Source: Streptomyces sp. BK340
GTDB lineage: Bacteria; Actinomycetota; Actinomycetes; Streptomycetales; Streptomycetaceae
Reading direction: 5' to 3'
Assembly: GCF_007827595.1 (NCBI RefSeq)
Contig: NZ_VISR01000009.1
Span: 186,001-250,000, forward strand
DNA: 64,000 nucleotides
Positions 1 through 8,148 of the stretch are shown piece by piece (the stretch's first letter is position 1; the number at the start of each line of letters is the position of its first letter). Under the pieces are notes generated by a model. That model worked only from the letters and a program-made list of their open reading frames with translations. It had not been told where the DNA came from and made no database searches. The translations under genes and the position numbers were made by a program.

Positions 1-710
1 GTGTACTTGCCGGGCTCGTTGAGGTAGATCAGCGGGCCCATGAAGTCGTTCCAGGCGTTGATGAAGGTGAAGATCGCACTCGTGATCAGTGCGGGCCGGC
101 ACAACGGCAGCACGATCGACCAGTAGATGCGCAGGTGACCGCAGCCGTCGAGCCGGGCGGCCTCGTCCAGCTCGCGGGGCAGGTTGCGCATGAACTGCAC
201 CATCAGGAAGACGAAGAAGGCCTCGGTCGCGAGGTACTTGCCGATCAGCAGCGGGATGTAGGTGTTGATCCAGCCCAGCTTCTGGAACATCACGTACTGC
301 GGGATCAGCAGGACGTGGTACGGCAGCAGCAGGGTGCCGATCATCAGGGAGAAGAGCAGGTTGCGGCCGGCGAACCGGATGCGGGTGAAGGCGTAGGCGG
401 TGAGCGAGCAGGAGATGAGCACGCCGACGACGGCCCCGACGGCGTAGAGGAGGGAGTTCTGGAAGAAGGTCCGGATGTCGATGTCCGCTATGCCGTCGGC
501 GAGACCCTTGAAGTTGGACAGGATCGGGTGGGACGGGAACAGCGTGAGGCTGTTGACGATGTCCTTGCTCGGCTTGAACGAGGCGCCGATCACCCAGACC
601 ACCGGGTAGAGGATGACCGCGAGGATCAGCAGGGCGCCGAGGTGCCAGACGAGGGAACCTGCGTGCCTGCGGCCGCCCCTGTCCGTGACCTTCGTGGTGA
701 CCGCACTCAT
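1..710 (-). CDS. Carbohydrate ABC transporter permease (MalG/UgpE type), partial
   Basis: Inner-membrane permease of a binding-protein-dependent sugar importer. About 236 residues are visible and the C-terminus lies beyond the window edge (family usually 270-300). It shows several hydrophobic segments and the cytoplasmic EAA loop (EAARLDGCG followed by IVLPLCRPAL) that docks to the ATPase. The start ATG overlaps the TGA of the preceding permease by 4 bases (ATGA), so the two are translationally coupled. No ATPase gene is visible; many Streptomyces sugar importers share MsiK, encoded elsewhere. The substrate cannot be read from the sequence. Confidence 0.9.
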   Translation of the reverse strand, partial: MSAVTTKVTDRGGRRHAGSLVWHLGALLILAVILYPVVWVIGASFKPSKDIVNSLTLFPSHPILSNFKGLADGIADIDIRTFFQNSLLYAVGAVVGVLISCSLTAYAFTRIRFAGRNLLFSLMIGTLLLPYHVLLIPQYVMFQKLGWINTYIPLLIGKYLATEAFFVFLMVQFMRNLPRELDEAARLDGCGHLRIYWSIVLPLCRPALITSAIFTFINAWNDFMGPLIYLNEPGKY

Positions 711-1678
711 CGGGCGCCCTCCTCGTAGTGCACCCACTTCTTCTGCGACCAGAAGAGGACGGCCGTCACCATGGCGACTGCGAGCAGCAGCATCCAGGCC
801 ATCGCGGCGGCGAAGCCCATCTGGGCGTTCTTGAAACCCTGCTGGTACAGGTAGCAGGTGTAGACGAGCGTGGCGTCGGCCGGACCGCAGTAGGTGTTGG
901 AGACGACGTAGGCCGAGCCGAAGATCTGGAAGGAGTGGATGGTCTCCAGGAGCACGTTGAAGAACAGCACCGGGGAGATCATCGGCAGGGTGATGTTCCA
1001 GAACTTGCGGAACGGTCCCGCGCCGTCCATCTCGGCGGCCTCGTAGAGCTCCCTGGGCACCTGCTTCAGCCCGGCCAGGAAGATGACCATGGGCGCCCCG
1101 AACTGCCAGACGGTCAGCGCGACCAGGCAGTACAGCACCCGGTCCGCGTTGCCGACCCAGCCGCCGGCATGGAAGCCGAGGAAGGTCTGGGTGCGGTCCA
1201 CGACGGCGCCGTCGGAGAAGAGTGAACGCCAGACGAAGCCGACCGAGACGCTCGCGCCGATGAGCGAGGGGGCGTAGAAGGCGGCCCGGTAGAAGGACTG
1301 GCCGCGGCGGCTCTGCGCGAGGAGCAGGGCGACACCGAGGGCGAGCAGCAGCTTCAGCGGGGTGCCGATGACGACGTACTTGGCCGTCACCTCCACCGAC
1401 TTCTGCCAGCGCGGATCGTCGAACATCCTGGTGAAGTTGTCGAACCCGACCCACTTCGGGGTGTTGAAGAGGTTGTAGTCGGTGAACGCGAAGTACAGCG
1501 AGGCCACCATCGGGCCCGCGGTCAGCAGCAGGAACCCGGCGATCCACGGGGACATGAAGAGGTAGCCGGCGAGGTTCTCCCGGCGGCGGCCCGGCCGCCG
1601 CGCGGTGGCGGGGCCGGCCGGACGGGCCTTGCGGGTCGCGGGCGCGGAGTCCTTGACGAGCGTCACGGCACGTCCCAT
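707..1678 (-). CDS. Carbohydrate ABC transporter permease (MalF/UgpA type)
   Basis: First permease of the sugar importer, 323 residues. A basic N-terminus (RRPGRRRENLAG) precedes the first membrane span (YLFMSPWIAGFLLLTAGP), which is typical of the MalF/UgpA branch. The EAA loop reads EAAEMDGAGPFRKFWNITLP. The chosen ATG lies one base into the stop of the binding-protein gene (TGATG), and the C-terminus overlaps the next permease by 4 bases, so all three genes form one operon. The open frame continues upstream inside the binding-protein gene, but that part is a shadow. Confidence 0.92.
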   Translation of the reverse strand: MGRAVTLVKDSAPATRKARPAGPATARRPGRRRENLAGYLFMSPWIAGFLLLTAGPMVASLYFAFTDYNLFNTPKWVGFDNFTRMFDDPRWQKSVEVTAKYVVIGTPLKLLLALGVALLLAQSRRGQSFYRAAFYAPSLIGASVSVGFVWRSLFSDGAVVDRTQTFLGFHAGGWVGNADRVLYCLVALTVWQFGAPMVIFLAGLKQVPRELYEAAEMDGAGPFRKFWNITLPMISPVLFFNVLLETIHSFQIFGSAYVVSNTYCGPADATLVYTCYLYQQGFKNAQMGFAAAMAWMLLLAVAMVTAVLFWSQKKWVHYEEGAR

Positions 1679-2964
1679 CAGGCCTGGAAGGCGGCCTCGG
1701 ACTCGGTGAAGAACTGCTTCACCGCGTCGGGGACCTTGGTCTTGCCCTGTCCGAGGTCGCCGCCGAGGCGCAGGAAGGCGGCCTCGACGGTGTCGGCGCC
1801 GGAGGGGTGCGGGGTGATCGTGCCGAGGACGCCGGACTTGGCGGTGTCCTCCTCGTACTGCGCGATCTCCTCGTTCACCGCGTCGGCCGGCTTGTACGCC
1901 CCGTACTGCTCGGTGCTCGCGAGGATGCCCCGGTCGTAGCCCATGATCCTGCCGACCTCGGGATCGTGGACCATGAAGTCGATGAACCGGGCGACCTCCT
2001 CGGGGTGGGAGGTGCGGGCGGAGGCGCTGAGCATCAGGGAGGCCAGGTACTGGCCGGTGTTCCTGCCGTCGGTGGTGGGGACCGGCGCGAGGCCGTAGGA
2101 GCTGTCGCCCTCCGCGGAGTAGCGGACGGTGAAGTTGTCCCAGGTGAACTCCGACGCGCCGTGTCCGGCGGAGAGGGAGGACTTGGGCATGTCCTGCTGG
2201 ACGACCTTCGGGTCGGTGACGATGCCGGCCTTGACGCGGTTGTAGCCGTCCGTCCACCACTCCGTCAGGTCGGCCCTGTCGAAACCGAGTCCGTCCTTGG
2301 TGAAGAAGGCCTTCCCGTTCTGGCGGAGGTAGAGGTCGTACAGGTACATGATGGTGAAGTAGCCGGTGTCCCCGGCGACCTTCGTCCTGTCGTGGATGGT
2401 CTTCAGGGCCTTGAAGTACTCGTCCCAGGTCCAGCCCGGCTGCGGCTCGACGCCGGCCTTCCGGAAGACCTTCTTGTCGATGACGAGCGCCATGGTGTTG
2501 GAGCCGACGGGAACGCCGAGCTGCTTGCCGTCGACCTCGCCGACCTTCGTGACGCCCGCCCGGAAGTGATCCAGGCTCAGATTGCCGGCCCGCACCTGTG
2601 ACTTGAGGTCCAGAAGAATTCCGCGCTTGTCGTACTTCCGAAGAAATGTGACGGCGTTCTGGAAAACGTCCGGGGGATTTCCGCCGGCCGCCTGCGTCTG
2701 GAACTTCTCCCAGAACGACTGGTACGTCTGAAAGTCGGTCTTGACCTTGATCTTCGGGTACTTCTTCTCGAAGAGCGCGATCGTCTGATTGATCTTCTTG
2801 GCCCGCTCCTCGGCACCCCACCACGAGTAACGGATCGTCACCGTCCCGTTCCCGGAACCGCTTTCGCCACCACACCCGGTCGTCGCGGCGAGCCCGAGCA
2901 CGGCGGCCGAGGCCCCGGCGGCCTTCAGGATCGTACGCCTCTCAAGATTCCTGCTGGTTCCCAC
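1678..2964 (-). CDS. Extracellular sugar-binding lipoprotein (family 1 SBP)
   Basis: Substrate-binding protein of the importer, 428 residues. The N-terminus carries twin arginines (ERRTILKAAG), a hydrophobic stretch and Cys in ATTGC, so it is probably exported by the Tat route and lipid-anchored. The lipobox is slightly atypical. The body has family-1 SBP features: IRYSWWGAEER near the start, a FEKKYPKIKVK segment and FQTQAAGGNPPDVFQ. It is the first gene of the three-gene operon and sits about 40 bases downstream of a palindromic operator. Ligand unknown. Confidence 0.9.
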   Translation of the reverse strand: MGTSRNLERRTILKAAGASAAVLGLAATTGCGGESGSGNGTVTIRYSWWGAEERAKKINQTIALFEKKYPKIKVKTDFQTYQSFWEKFQTQAAGGNPPDVFQNAVTFLRKYDKRGILLDLKSQVRAGNLSLDHFRAGVTKVGEVDGKQLGVPVGSNTMALVIDKKVFRKAGVEPQPGWTWDEYFKALKTIHDRTKVAGDTGYFTIMYLYDLYLRQNGKAFFTKDGLGFDRADLTEWWTDGYNRVKAGIVTDPKVVQQDMPKSSLSAGHGASEFTWDNFTVRYSAEGDSSYGLAPVPTTDGRNTGQYLASLMLSASARTSHPEEVARFIDFMVHDPEVGRIMGYDRGILASTEQYGAYKPADAVNEEIAQYEEDTAKSGVLGTITPHPSGADTVEAAFLRLGGDLGQGKTKVPDAVKQFFTESEAAFQA

Positions 2965-3010
2965 AGTCGGGCCCCTCCCCGCAGCGTCGTCGCCGCGCCA
3001 TGAATCGTTT

Positions 3011-3028
3011 CAAGTAAGCGCTTGCTGG
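3011..3028 (-). promoter_or_regulatory. LacI-family type operator upstream of the sugar importer
   Basis: The sequence CAAGTAAGCGCTTGCTGG contains the perfect core palindrome AAGCGCTT at 3016-3023 with nearly symmetric flanks. This core is characteristic of actinobacterial LacI-family sugar regulators. It lies just upstream of the binding-protein gene, where a repressor would block transcription. No lacI gene is in the window; one may lie beyond base 1. Confidence 0.6.
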
Positions 3029-3030
3029 CA

Positions 3031-3601
3031 CAAGTTACGGAGGGGCCGGAGGTGCGTCAATGATTCGGGCAGGATTTTCTGCCCGGCGCGGATCGGGGCT
3101 CGGGGCGTCCGGCCGGGGCGCGGGGGTACGTGGGCGGGGCGCTTGCGCAGGTCAGAGGCCGCGGTCAGATGAACAGGCGGGCTGGCCGGCCAGGGGACGC
3201 CGCCTCCGCGGAGCGCCACTGCTGGACGAAGTGGCCACAGCCGTCCAGTGCGGGTCCGCAGGGCCCGGGGGTGGCCGGAACACGTCGGTTGCGGCGCCCC
3301 GCGGCGTCGAGTGCGCGCACGCGGCGGTGGGCGCCTCGGGTTCGCCGTTCTCGGCCGGGTGGCTCCGCCCTTCGAGCCGCAGCGGCTCCGGGCCCCTGCT
3401 CATGACCCGGGCCCGGACTGCCGGATCTACCCGATCTACCGGATCGGGATGGAGGAGTGCACGGTGCAGCTCGGTGACAGAGCGAAGTCGGACGAAGCCG
3501 CAAACAGAGCGAAGCCGGAACCGCGGTGAAGTCGCAGCCGGAGCGATGATCCACCCGGACGGCGTAACACCCACGGTGACCTTCGAGAAGCGCCCACACG
3601 A
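3031..3601. other. Gene-free stretch of about 570 bases
   Basis: No open frame here has a convincing start, ribosome site or family match. I see only short local repeats: GATCTACC units around 3422-3446 and two GAGCGAAG(T/C)CGGA units around 3478-3525. It separates the importer operon from tRNA-Val. Confidence 0.5.
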
Positions 3602-3636
3602 CGACGGCCCACCTGCTGTTCGCAGATGGGCCGTCG
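3602..3636 (-). terminator. Hairpin downstream of tRNA-Val(CAC)
   Basis: CGACGGCCCA at 3602-3611 pairs perfectly with TGGGCCGTCG at 3627-3636 around a 15-base interior. It lies just beyond the 3' end of the minus-strand tRNA, so it is probably its terminator. There is no strong T tract, as is common in high-GC actinobacteria. Confidence 0.7.
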
Positions 3637-3644
3637 GTTCCGGG

Positions 3645-3716
3645 TGGGCGATACTGGGTTCGAACCAGTGACCTCTTCGGTGTGAACGAAGCGCTCTCCC
3701 ACTGAGCTAATCGCCC
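3645..3716 (-). tRNA. tRNA-Val (anticodon CAC)
   Basis: The minus strand folds as a 72-base cloverleaf. The acceptor stem is GGGCGAT/ATCGCCC with discriminator A, the D arm is GCTC-AGTGGGA-GAGC, the anticodon arm is CTTCG-TTCACAC-CGAAG, and the T arm is ACTGG-TTCGAAC-CCAGT. Anticodon CAC reads GUG. CCA is not encoded. Confidence 0.95.
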
Positions 3717-3777
3717 GGGCGCAGGAAGAACATTACCCCATGTCAGGGGGTGCCTCCGACCACGCCCGGGTCCGCCG

Positions 3778-4254
3778 TCACTGGTTCTTGATCTGCCACG
3801 GCAGCACGACGCCGAACTTCCACAGGTAGACCCCGACCAGCGCGCCCACGATCACCAGGCCGATCACCGTCAGCGTGATGTTGCGGCGCCGCACCCTGGG
3901 GTCGAGGGCCTTCTGGGCCGCCTCGGTGACCTTGCGTTTCGTCCAGCGCAGCACAAGCTGGGCCCAGACGAACTCGGTCGCCCAGATCGCCATGCCCGCG
4001 AAGATCACCACCCAGCCCGGGCCCGGGAGCGGCAGCATGACGATGCCCACCACGACGACCGCGAGGCCGACCACGAAGATGCCGACCTGCCAGCTCAGGT
4101 GCAGCGCCCGGCGGGCCTTGATGAAGGCCGGCGCCCGGGAGCCGAGCCCCTGCTCGGGCTGCTCCGCGCCCACCGTCACGTCCGCCTTGTCGGCCTTGTC
4201 TGCATCGTCCGCCGCCACGGCGACCTCGCCCGGCTCGTCACTCCCCGTATTCAT
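3778..4254 (-). CDS. TIGR02611-type PGPGW membrane protein
   Basis: Small membrane protein of 158 residues from the ATG at 4254 (MNTGSDEPGE); an upstream alternative start adds 11 residues. An acidic 40-residue N-terminus is followed by a basic segment, then hydrophobic spans containing LPLPGPGWVVIFAG, the hallmark of the PGPGW/TIGR02611 family. Two further hydrophobic segments follow (FVWAQLVL and a C-terminal VIGLVIVGALVGVYLW). Function is unknown. It is divergent from ssgB, 191 bases away. Confidence 0.85.
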   Translation of the reverse strand: MNTGSDEPGEVAVAADDADKADKADVTVGAEQPEQGLGSRAPAFIKARRALHLSWQVGIFVVGLAVVVVGIVMLPLPGPGWVVIFAGMAIWATEFVWAQLVLRWTKRKVTEAAQKALDPRVRRRNITLTVIGLVIVGALVGVYLWKFGVVLPWQIKNQ

Positions 4255-4445
4255 ACAGACAAACCCTACCCGAGTGAATCCAGTCACCGGAATGGTCGCA
4301 GGTCTCGCCCGAGTTCTCGGCCGGAAGAGTTACGTAAAGACACGCAAAACCCTCAGAGGGGTTTACAACGGCACCGTAGGTGGCATGTCGATTTCGCCGA
4401 CGTGCGAATCCCCGAGCGCACACTGAGCGAAAGGCCCTGGCGCTT

Positions 4446-4859
4446 ATGAACACCACGGTCAGCTGCGAGCTGCACCTGCGCCTCGTTGTGTCGAGCGAGT
4501 CATCCCTGCCTGTCCCCGCAGGCCTGCGGTACGACACGGCCGACCCCTACGCCGTGCACGCCACCTTCCACACCGGAGCCGAGGAGACCGTCGAGTGGGT
4601 GTTCGCCCGCGACCTCCTCGCCGAGGGGCTTCACCGGCCCACCGGCACCGGCGACGTCCGCGTCTGGCCGTCCCGCAGTCACGGTCAGGGCGTCGTGTGC
4701 ATCGCCCTGAGCTCTCCGGAAGGGGAAGCCCTGCTGGAAGCCCCGGCACGGGCCCTGGAGTCCTTCCTGAAGCGAACCGACGCCGCCGTGCCGCCCGGCA
4801 CGGAACACCGGCACTTCGATCTGGATCAGGAGCTCTCGCACATCCTGGCGGAGAGCTAG
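4446..4859 (+). CDS. ssgB: Sporulation septation regulator SsgB
   Basis: SsgA-like protein of 137 residues, the usual SsgB length. In Streptomyces SsgB positions and tethers FtsZ at sporulation septa together with SsgA. The sequence begins MNTTVSCELHLRLV and contains the SALP-typical RYDTADPYAVHATFHTGAE and VEWVFARDLL stretches. The acidic C-terminus is HFDLDQELSHILAES. ATG 4446 gives the expected N-terminus, although the longer frame starts at 4380. It is divergent from the PGPGW gene and followed by a strong terminator. Confidence 0.96.
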   Translation: MNTTVSCELHLRLVVSSESSLPVPAGLRYDTADPYAVHATFHTGAEETVEWVFARDLLAEGLHRPTGTGDVRVWPSRSHGQGVVCIALSSPEGEALLEAPARALESFLKRTDAAVPPGTEHRHFDLDQELSHILAES

Positions 4860-4942
4860 GCCGAGGCCGCCCCTCAAAGCCGCCCGGCGCCGTCCACTCG
4901 GGGAGACGGCTCGGGCCAAGACAACCGCATACGGCACAGAGC

Positions 4943-4977
4943 GACGCCGTCACCGTGAGTGCTCACGGGGCGGCGTC
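4943..4977 (+). terminator. Terminator downstream of ssgB
   Basis: GACGCCG (4943-4949) pairs with CGGCGTC (4971-4977), and inside it CCGTGA (4953-4958) pairs with TCACGG (4963-4968) around a GTGC loop. The sequence GGCCTGTTTT follows, giving a short T tract. Confidence 0.75.
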
Positions 4978-5165
4978 GGCCTGTTTTCCGGCCACATCCA
5001 GGCATATCGTGCAGGCACCGGACGGACTCGGGAACCGCCGAGTGCACGGAGGCGTTCTACCGGGCAATCGCCGGTGGGCGGCCCCCGGTGCGGTGGGCGC
5101 GGTTGTCGCTACCATCGGCCAGCATCGGCGGGCGCCCGCCCGACCCTCAGGCCAGGGAGCGAAAC

Positions 5166-5726
5166 GTGCTGATCACCCACGACACCCGGTGCGCACTGGA
5201 CACCGTGGTGGATCTGGTGAACACCGCGCCGGAGGACGACCCGGTGGCGGACGGACTGCCGGACGTCGCGGCTCTCGCTGACTTCGTGCGCAGTCACGCG
5301 ATCAGCGATGTCGGGGCGCTGTCGGAGTTCGACCTGTCGGCGGTGCGCAAGATCCGGGGCAGGTTCGCGGGGATCTTCGCGGCGCCGGACGCCCGGTCCG
5401 CCGCGGGAATGATCAACGAGCTGGTCGCCGCGGCCGGTACCACCCCGCGGCTGACGGACCACGACGACTACGACTGGCATGTGCACTACTTCGCCCCGGG
5501 TGCGTCCGTGGCCGACCACCTGGCGGCCGACTGCGGGATGGCGCTCGCCTTCTTCGTGGTGGCCGGGGAGCAGGAGCGGCTGCGGCGCTGCGAGGCGCCG
5601 GACTGCCGACGTGCCTTCGTGGATCTCTCCCGCAATCGCTCGCGCCGCTACTGCGACAGCCGCACCTGCGGGAACCGGCTGCATGTGGCGGCCTACCGGG
5701 CCCGGCGCAAGGAAGCGGCGGGCTGA
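5166..5726 (+). CDS. CGNR zinc-finger domain protein
   Basis: 186 residues from GTG 5166, which has AGGGAG seven bases upstream. The N-terminal part resembles the ABATE (putative stress-induced regulator) domain. The C-terminus has a CGNR-type zinc finger: RRCEAPDCRRAFVDLSRNRSRR, then YCDSRTCGNRLHVAAYRARR. The four cysteines would bind zinc and the basic tail suggests DNA or RNA binding. It stands alone. Its regulatory target is unknown. Confidence 0.88.
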   Translation: MLITHDTRCALDTVVDLVNTAPEDDPVADGLPDVAALADFVRSHAISDVGALSEFDLSAVRKIRGRFAGIFAAPDARSAAGMINELVAAAGTTPRLTDHDDYDWHVHYFAPGASVADHLAADCGMALAFFVVAGEQERLRRCEAPDCRRAFVDLSRNRSRRYCDSRTCGNRLHVAAYRARRKEAAG

Positions 5727-5790
5727 TCCCCGGGAACACACCCGGTCGACGCCGGTCCCGGCGGGTGACGCCGGGACGGACGTGTACGGC

Positions 5791-5943
5791 TCACAGCAAC
5801 AGCAGGTCGTGCAGCGCAGCCATGAGGAGCAGACACCCGATCACCGCAAGGAAGATCATCAGCGGTGGCTGGGATAGGGCGAAGAGGCATCCGCGCGGCT
5901 CGTCCTTCGGCGGCGCGGCCTCGCTCTGTCTCGTGTCCAGCAT
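5791..5943 (-). CDS. Small single-span membrane protein, 50 residues
   Basis: The minus strand encodes 50 residues from ATG 5943 to TGA 5791: a polar, charged N-terminus (MLDTRQSEAAPPKDEPRG) followed by a hydrophobic helix (LMIFLAVIGCLLLMAALHDL) running nearly to the end. About 86% of third codon positions are G or C, which supports real coding. No strong ribosome site is visible (CGCGAG only). It lies in the otherwise empty gap between the CGNR gene and the next membrane protein. Function unknown. Confidence 0.55.
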   Translation of the reverse strand: MLDTRQSEAAPPKDEPRGCLFALSQPPLMIFLAVIGCLLLMAALHDLLLL

Positions 5944-6063
5944 CTCGCGGTGATGATGACCCAGGGGATGCCCCCTTGGCGATCACCACAGCTTCGAGTG
6001 CGGTACTTCACCGATTTCCGCACCGGTCCGCTCGACTTGCTTCCGGTTGTGAACGGTTTCAGG

Positions 6064-6510
6064 TCATATGCCGTGCTTCTTGAGGATGGCCTCGATGTCG
6101 CTGAAGTCGTCGGCGGAGGTGGTGGCGGGCGCAGCGCCCGCGGGCCGGGCGGCAGGCCTGTTCGCCGAGCCCAGCGAGGGGGCCGAGGCGGCCGGAGCCA
6201 CCGCGTCGCGTCCGGCGGCGGCCCGTGCCGCCCTGCGCTCCGCGCGGGTGCCCCCGCGCCTGCGCTCCACGGCCCGCGTCGTCGCGAACAGTGCCCAGGC
6301 AGCGCCCAGCACACCGAAGCCGGCCCAGGCCGTCGGGCTGAACGCCGTGTCGGCCAGCCAGCCGACGACGCCCGTCATCACCAGGCCGATCGGGACCAGC
6401 GCATAGGCGGTGATGCGGGCGGCGGCCAGGAAACGCTTGCGGTAGGCGGTGACCGCGGCGACGCCGAGGCCGGCCGCGGAGACGGCGGAACACACGGTCT
6501 CGGCAATCAT
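6064..6510 (-). CDS. Conserved actinobacterial membrane protein, 148 residues
   Basis: Start ATG 6510 has an AGGAGG site immediately upstream, so the longer upstream frame is rejected. The N-terminal half has three hydrophobic segments (VCSAVSAAGLGVAAV, ITAYALVPIGLVMTGVVGWL, WAGFGVLGAAWALFA). The C-terminal half is Ala/Arg-rich and disordered, ending in a conserved-looking DDFSDIEAILKKHGI tail that may be a docking peptide. Homologues are sometimes labelled cellulose synthase, which nothing here supports. Function unknown. Confidence 0.78.
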   Translation of the reverse strand: MIAETVCSAVSAAGLGVAAVTAYRKRFLAAARITAYALVPIGLVMTGVVGWLADTAFSPTAWAGFGVLGAAWALFATTRAVERRRGGTRAERRAARAAAGRDAVAPAASAPSLGSANRPAARPAGAAPATTSADDFSDIEAILKKHGI

Positions 6511-6710
6511 CCGGTCCTCCTGGCGGGCTCGATGGGGCACAGCGGGGCGCGGGGTGCGCTTCGCCCCTTCCATCCTGCACCGCCCGGTCCTCGCGATGCC
6601 ATGTTCCGGCCCGACATCAGGGAGATCTCCGGGTCGTCTCCTCCCGAAGTGCCGGTGACCGCCCACCGTCCGATTCGGTACCCGGGGTGCGGCCTGGAAG
6701 ACTGGTGCGC

Positions 6711-7235
6711 ATGAGCGACTCCTCCCCCGCACGCACCGAAGCCCCCGTCCTCGACGTCTGGTGCGAACTCCAGTGTCCCGACTGCCGCAGCGCCCTGGAC
6801 GACCTCCGCGCCCTGCGCGCCCGTTACGGCGACCGGCTGGAGCTGCGGCTACGGCACTTCCCGCTGGAGAAGCACAAGCACGCCTTCGCCGCCGCCCAGG
6901 CCGCCGAGGAGGCGACGGAGCAGGGGCAGGGCTGGGCCTACGTCGAGGCGGTGCTCGGCCGGGTCGAGGAGCTGGACCGCAAGGGGGAACCCTTCCTGGT
7001 CGATGTCGCCCGTGAACTGGGGCTGGACGCCGAGGAGTTCGACACCGCGCTGATCGACGGGCGGCACATCCTGATCGTCGACGCCGACCAGGCCGAGGGC
7101 AAGGCGATCGGTGTCACCGGTACGCCGACCTACGTCATCGGCGGCGAGCGCCTCGACGGCGGCAAGAGCCAGGAGGGGCTGCGCGAGCGCATCGAGGAGA
7201 TCACGGACCGGCTGCTGGCCGGTTCTCAGGCCTGA
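6711..7235 (+). CDS. DsbA-family thioredoxin-fold oxidoreductase
   Basis: 174 residues. A thioredoxin-fold start (VLDVWCELQCPDCRSALDDL) carries the redox motif CPDC, and a cis-proline loop (GVTGTPTYVIGGERL) lies near residue 145, as in the DsbA/FrnE group. There is no signal peptide, so it is cytoplasmic. ATG 6711 is used; the upstream in-frame start has no ribosome site and the message may be nearly leaderless. It probably reduces or isomerises thiols in a partner that is not identifiable here. Confidence 0.85.
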   Translation: MSDSSPARTEAPVLDVWCELQCPDCRSALDDLRALRARYGDRLELRLRHFPLEKHKHAFAAAQAAEEATEQGQGWAYVEAVLGRVEELDRKGEPFLVDVARELGLDAEEFDTALIDGRHILIVDADQAEGKAIGVTGTPTYVIGGERLDGGKSQEGLRERIEEITDRLLAGSQA

Positions 7236-7269
7236 CCACAGGGCCGGGACCGGCTGCGGGTGGACTTCG

Positions 7270-8097
7270 CTACAGAAGGTCCTTGTACAGGGAGTACCGC
7301 GTCGTCTCGTAGCCGAGCGACTCGTACAGCCGCTCGGCCGGGGTGTTGCCCGCGAACACGTTGAGGCCGAGGACGCGGCGGCCGGCGGCGATCGCCTGCC
7401 GCTCCGCCAGCAGCATGAGCGTACGGCCGTGGCCTCGGCCGCGGTGGGCTTCGTCGGTCTCCACGTCGAAGACGAAGGCTTTGCCGTCCCGCAGGGACAC
7501 CCACAGCGTGCCCACCCGCTCGCCCTCGTGCTCGAGCACGCTGAACAGCATGTCCTCGGTGGCGAGCCCGTGCGGCAGCAGGGTCTCGTGATCGTGGCGC
7601 GACTTGGCGTACGCCTCGGCCTCGGGCACGCCCCGCTCGATCCAGACGCGCGCGTAGGCCTCCGACTCGTACGCGAGCCACGCCTCGAACTCGGCCGCGC
7701 CCATGGGGTGCCCGAGACTGCCGGCGGGCAGTTCGGGCGGTACCTCGCCGAGCGGCTTCTCCATGCCGCGGTTGCGGTGGACGTAGCCGAGCCCCTCGAA
7801 GAGCCGCAGCGCGTGCCCGGCGTCCCCGGCGACGCCTGCCTCGATCTGCCGGCAGCCCCAGCTCCGCGCCACCTCCTCGGCGGCGAGCACGGCCACCGTG
7901 CCCCGGCCTCGACGGCGGTCCGGCTCGTCGATGCGCACGTCCAGGATCCGGGCTGTCCGGTCGCCGAAAGCGGCTGAGGTCCCGAGATGCATCGAGCCGA
8001 CCGGGCGGCTGTTCACGCACACCTGGTAGCGGCGGGAACGCGTCCCGTCGGCGTTGTGCTGGAGCGGCTCGGTCGGCCGCAGAGTCGTCGTCATCAC
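7270..8097 (-). CDS. Tandem-domain GNAT acetyltransferase
   Basis: 275 residues with two GNAT folds. The first contains VRIDEPDRRRGRGTVAVLAAEEVA, an acetyl-CoA-binding R/Q-x-x-G-x-G/A motif at about residues 55-80. The second contains VETDEAHRGRGHGRTLMLLAE at about 215-235 and ends in the typical GNTPAERLYESLGYE. Such proteins transfer acetyl from acetyl-CoA to small amines or protein N-termini. The acceptor is unknown. It converges on the DsbA-like gene, 34 bases away. Confidence 0.88.
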   Translation of the reverse strand: MMTTTLRPTEPLQHNADGTRSRRYQVCVNSRPVGSMHLGTSAAFGDRTARILDVRIDEPDRRRGRGTVAVLAAEEVARSWGCRQIEAGVAGDAGHALRLFEGLGYVHRNRGMEKPLGEVPPELPAGSLGHPMGAAEFEAWLAYESEAYARVWIERGVPEAEAYAKSRHDHETLLPHGLATEDMLFSVLEHEGERVGTLWVSLRDGKAFVFDVETDEAHRGRGHGRTLMLLAERQAIAAGRRVLGLNVFAGNTPAERLYESLGYETTRYSLYKDLL

Positions 8098-8148
8098 GGG
8101 TGTTCTACCCGCTCCGGTGCCCCGGGGCAGCCGATTTTCCGGCTTCGG

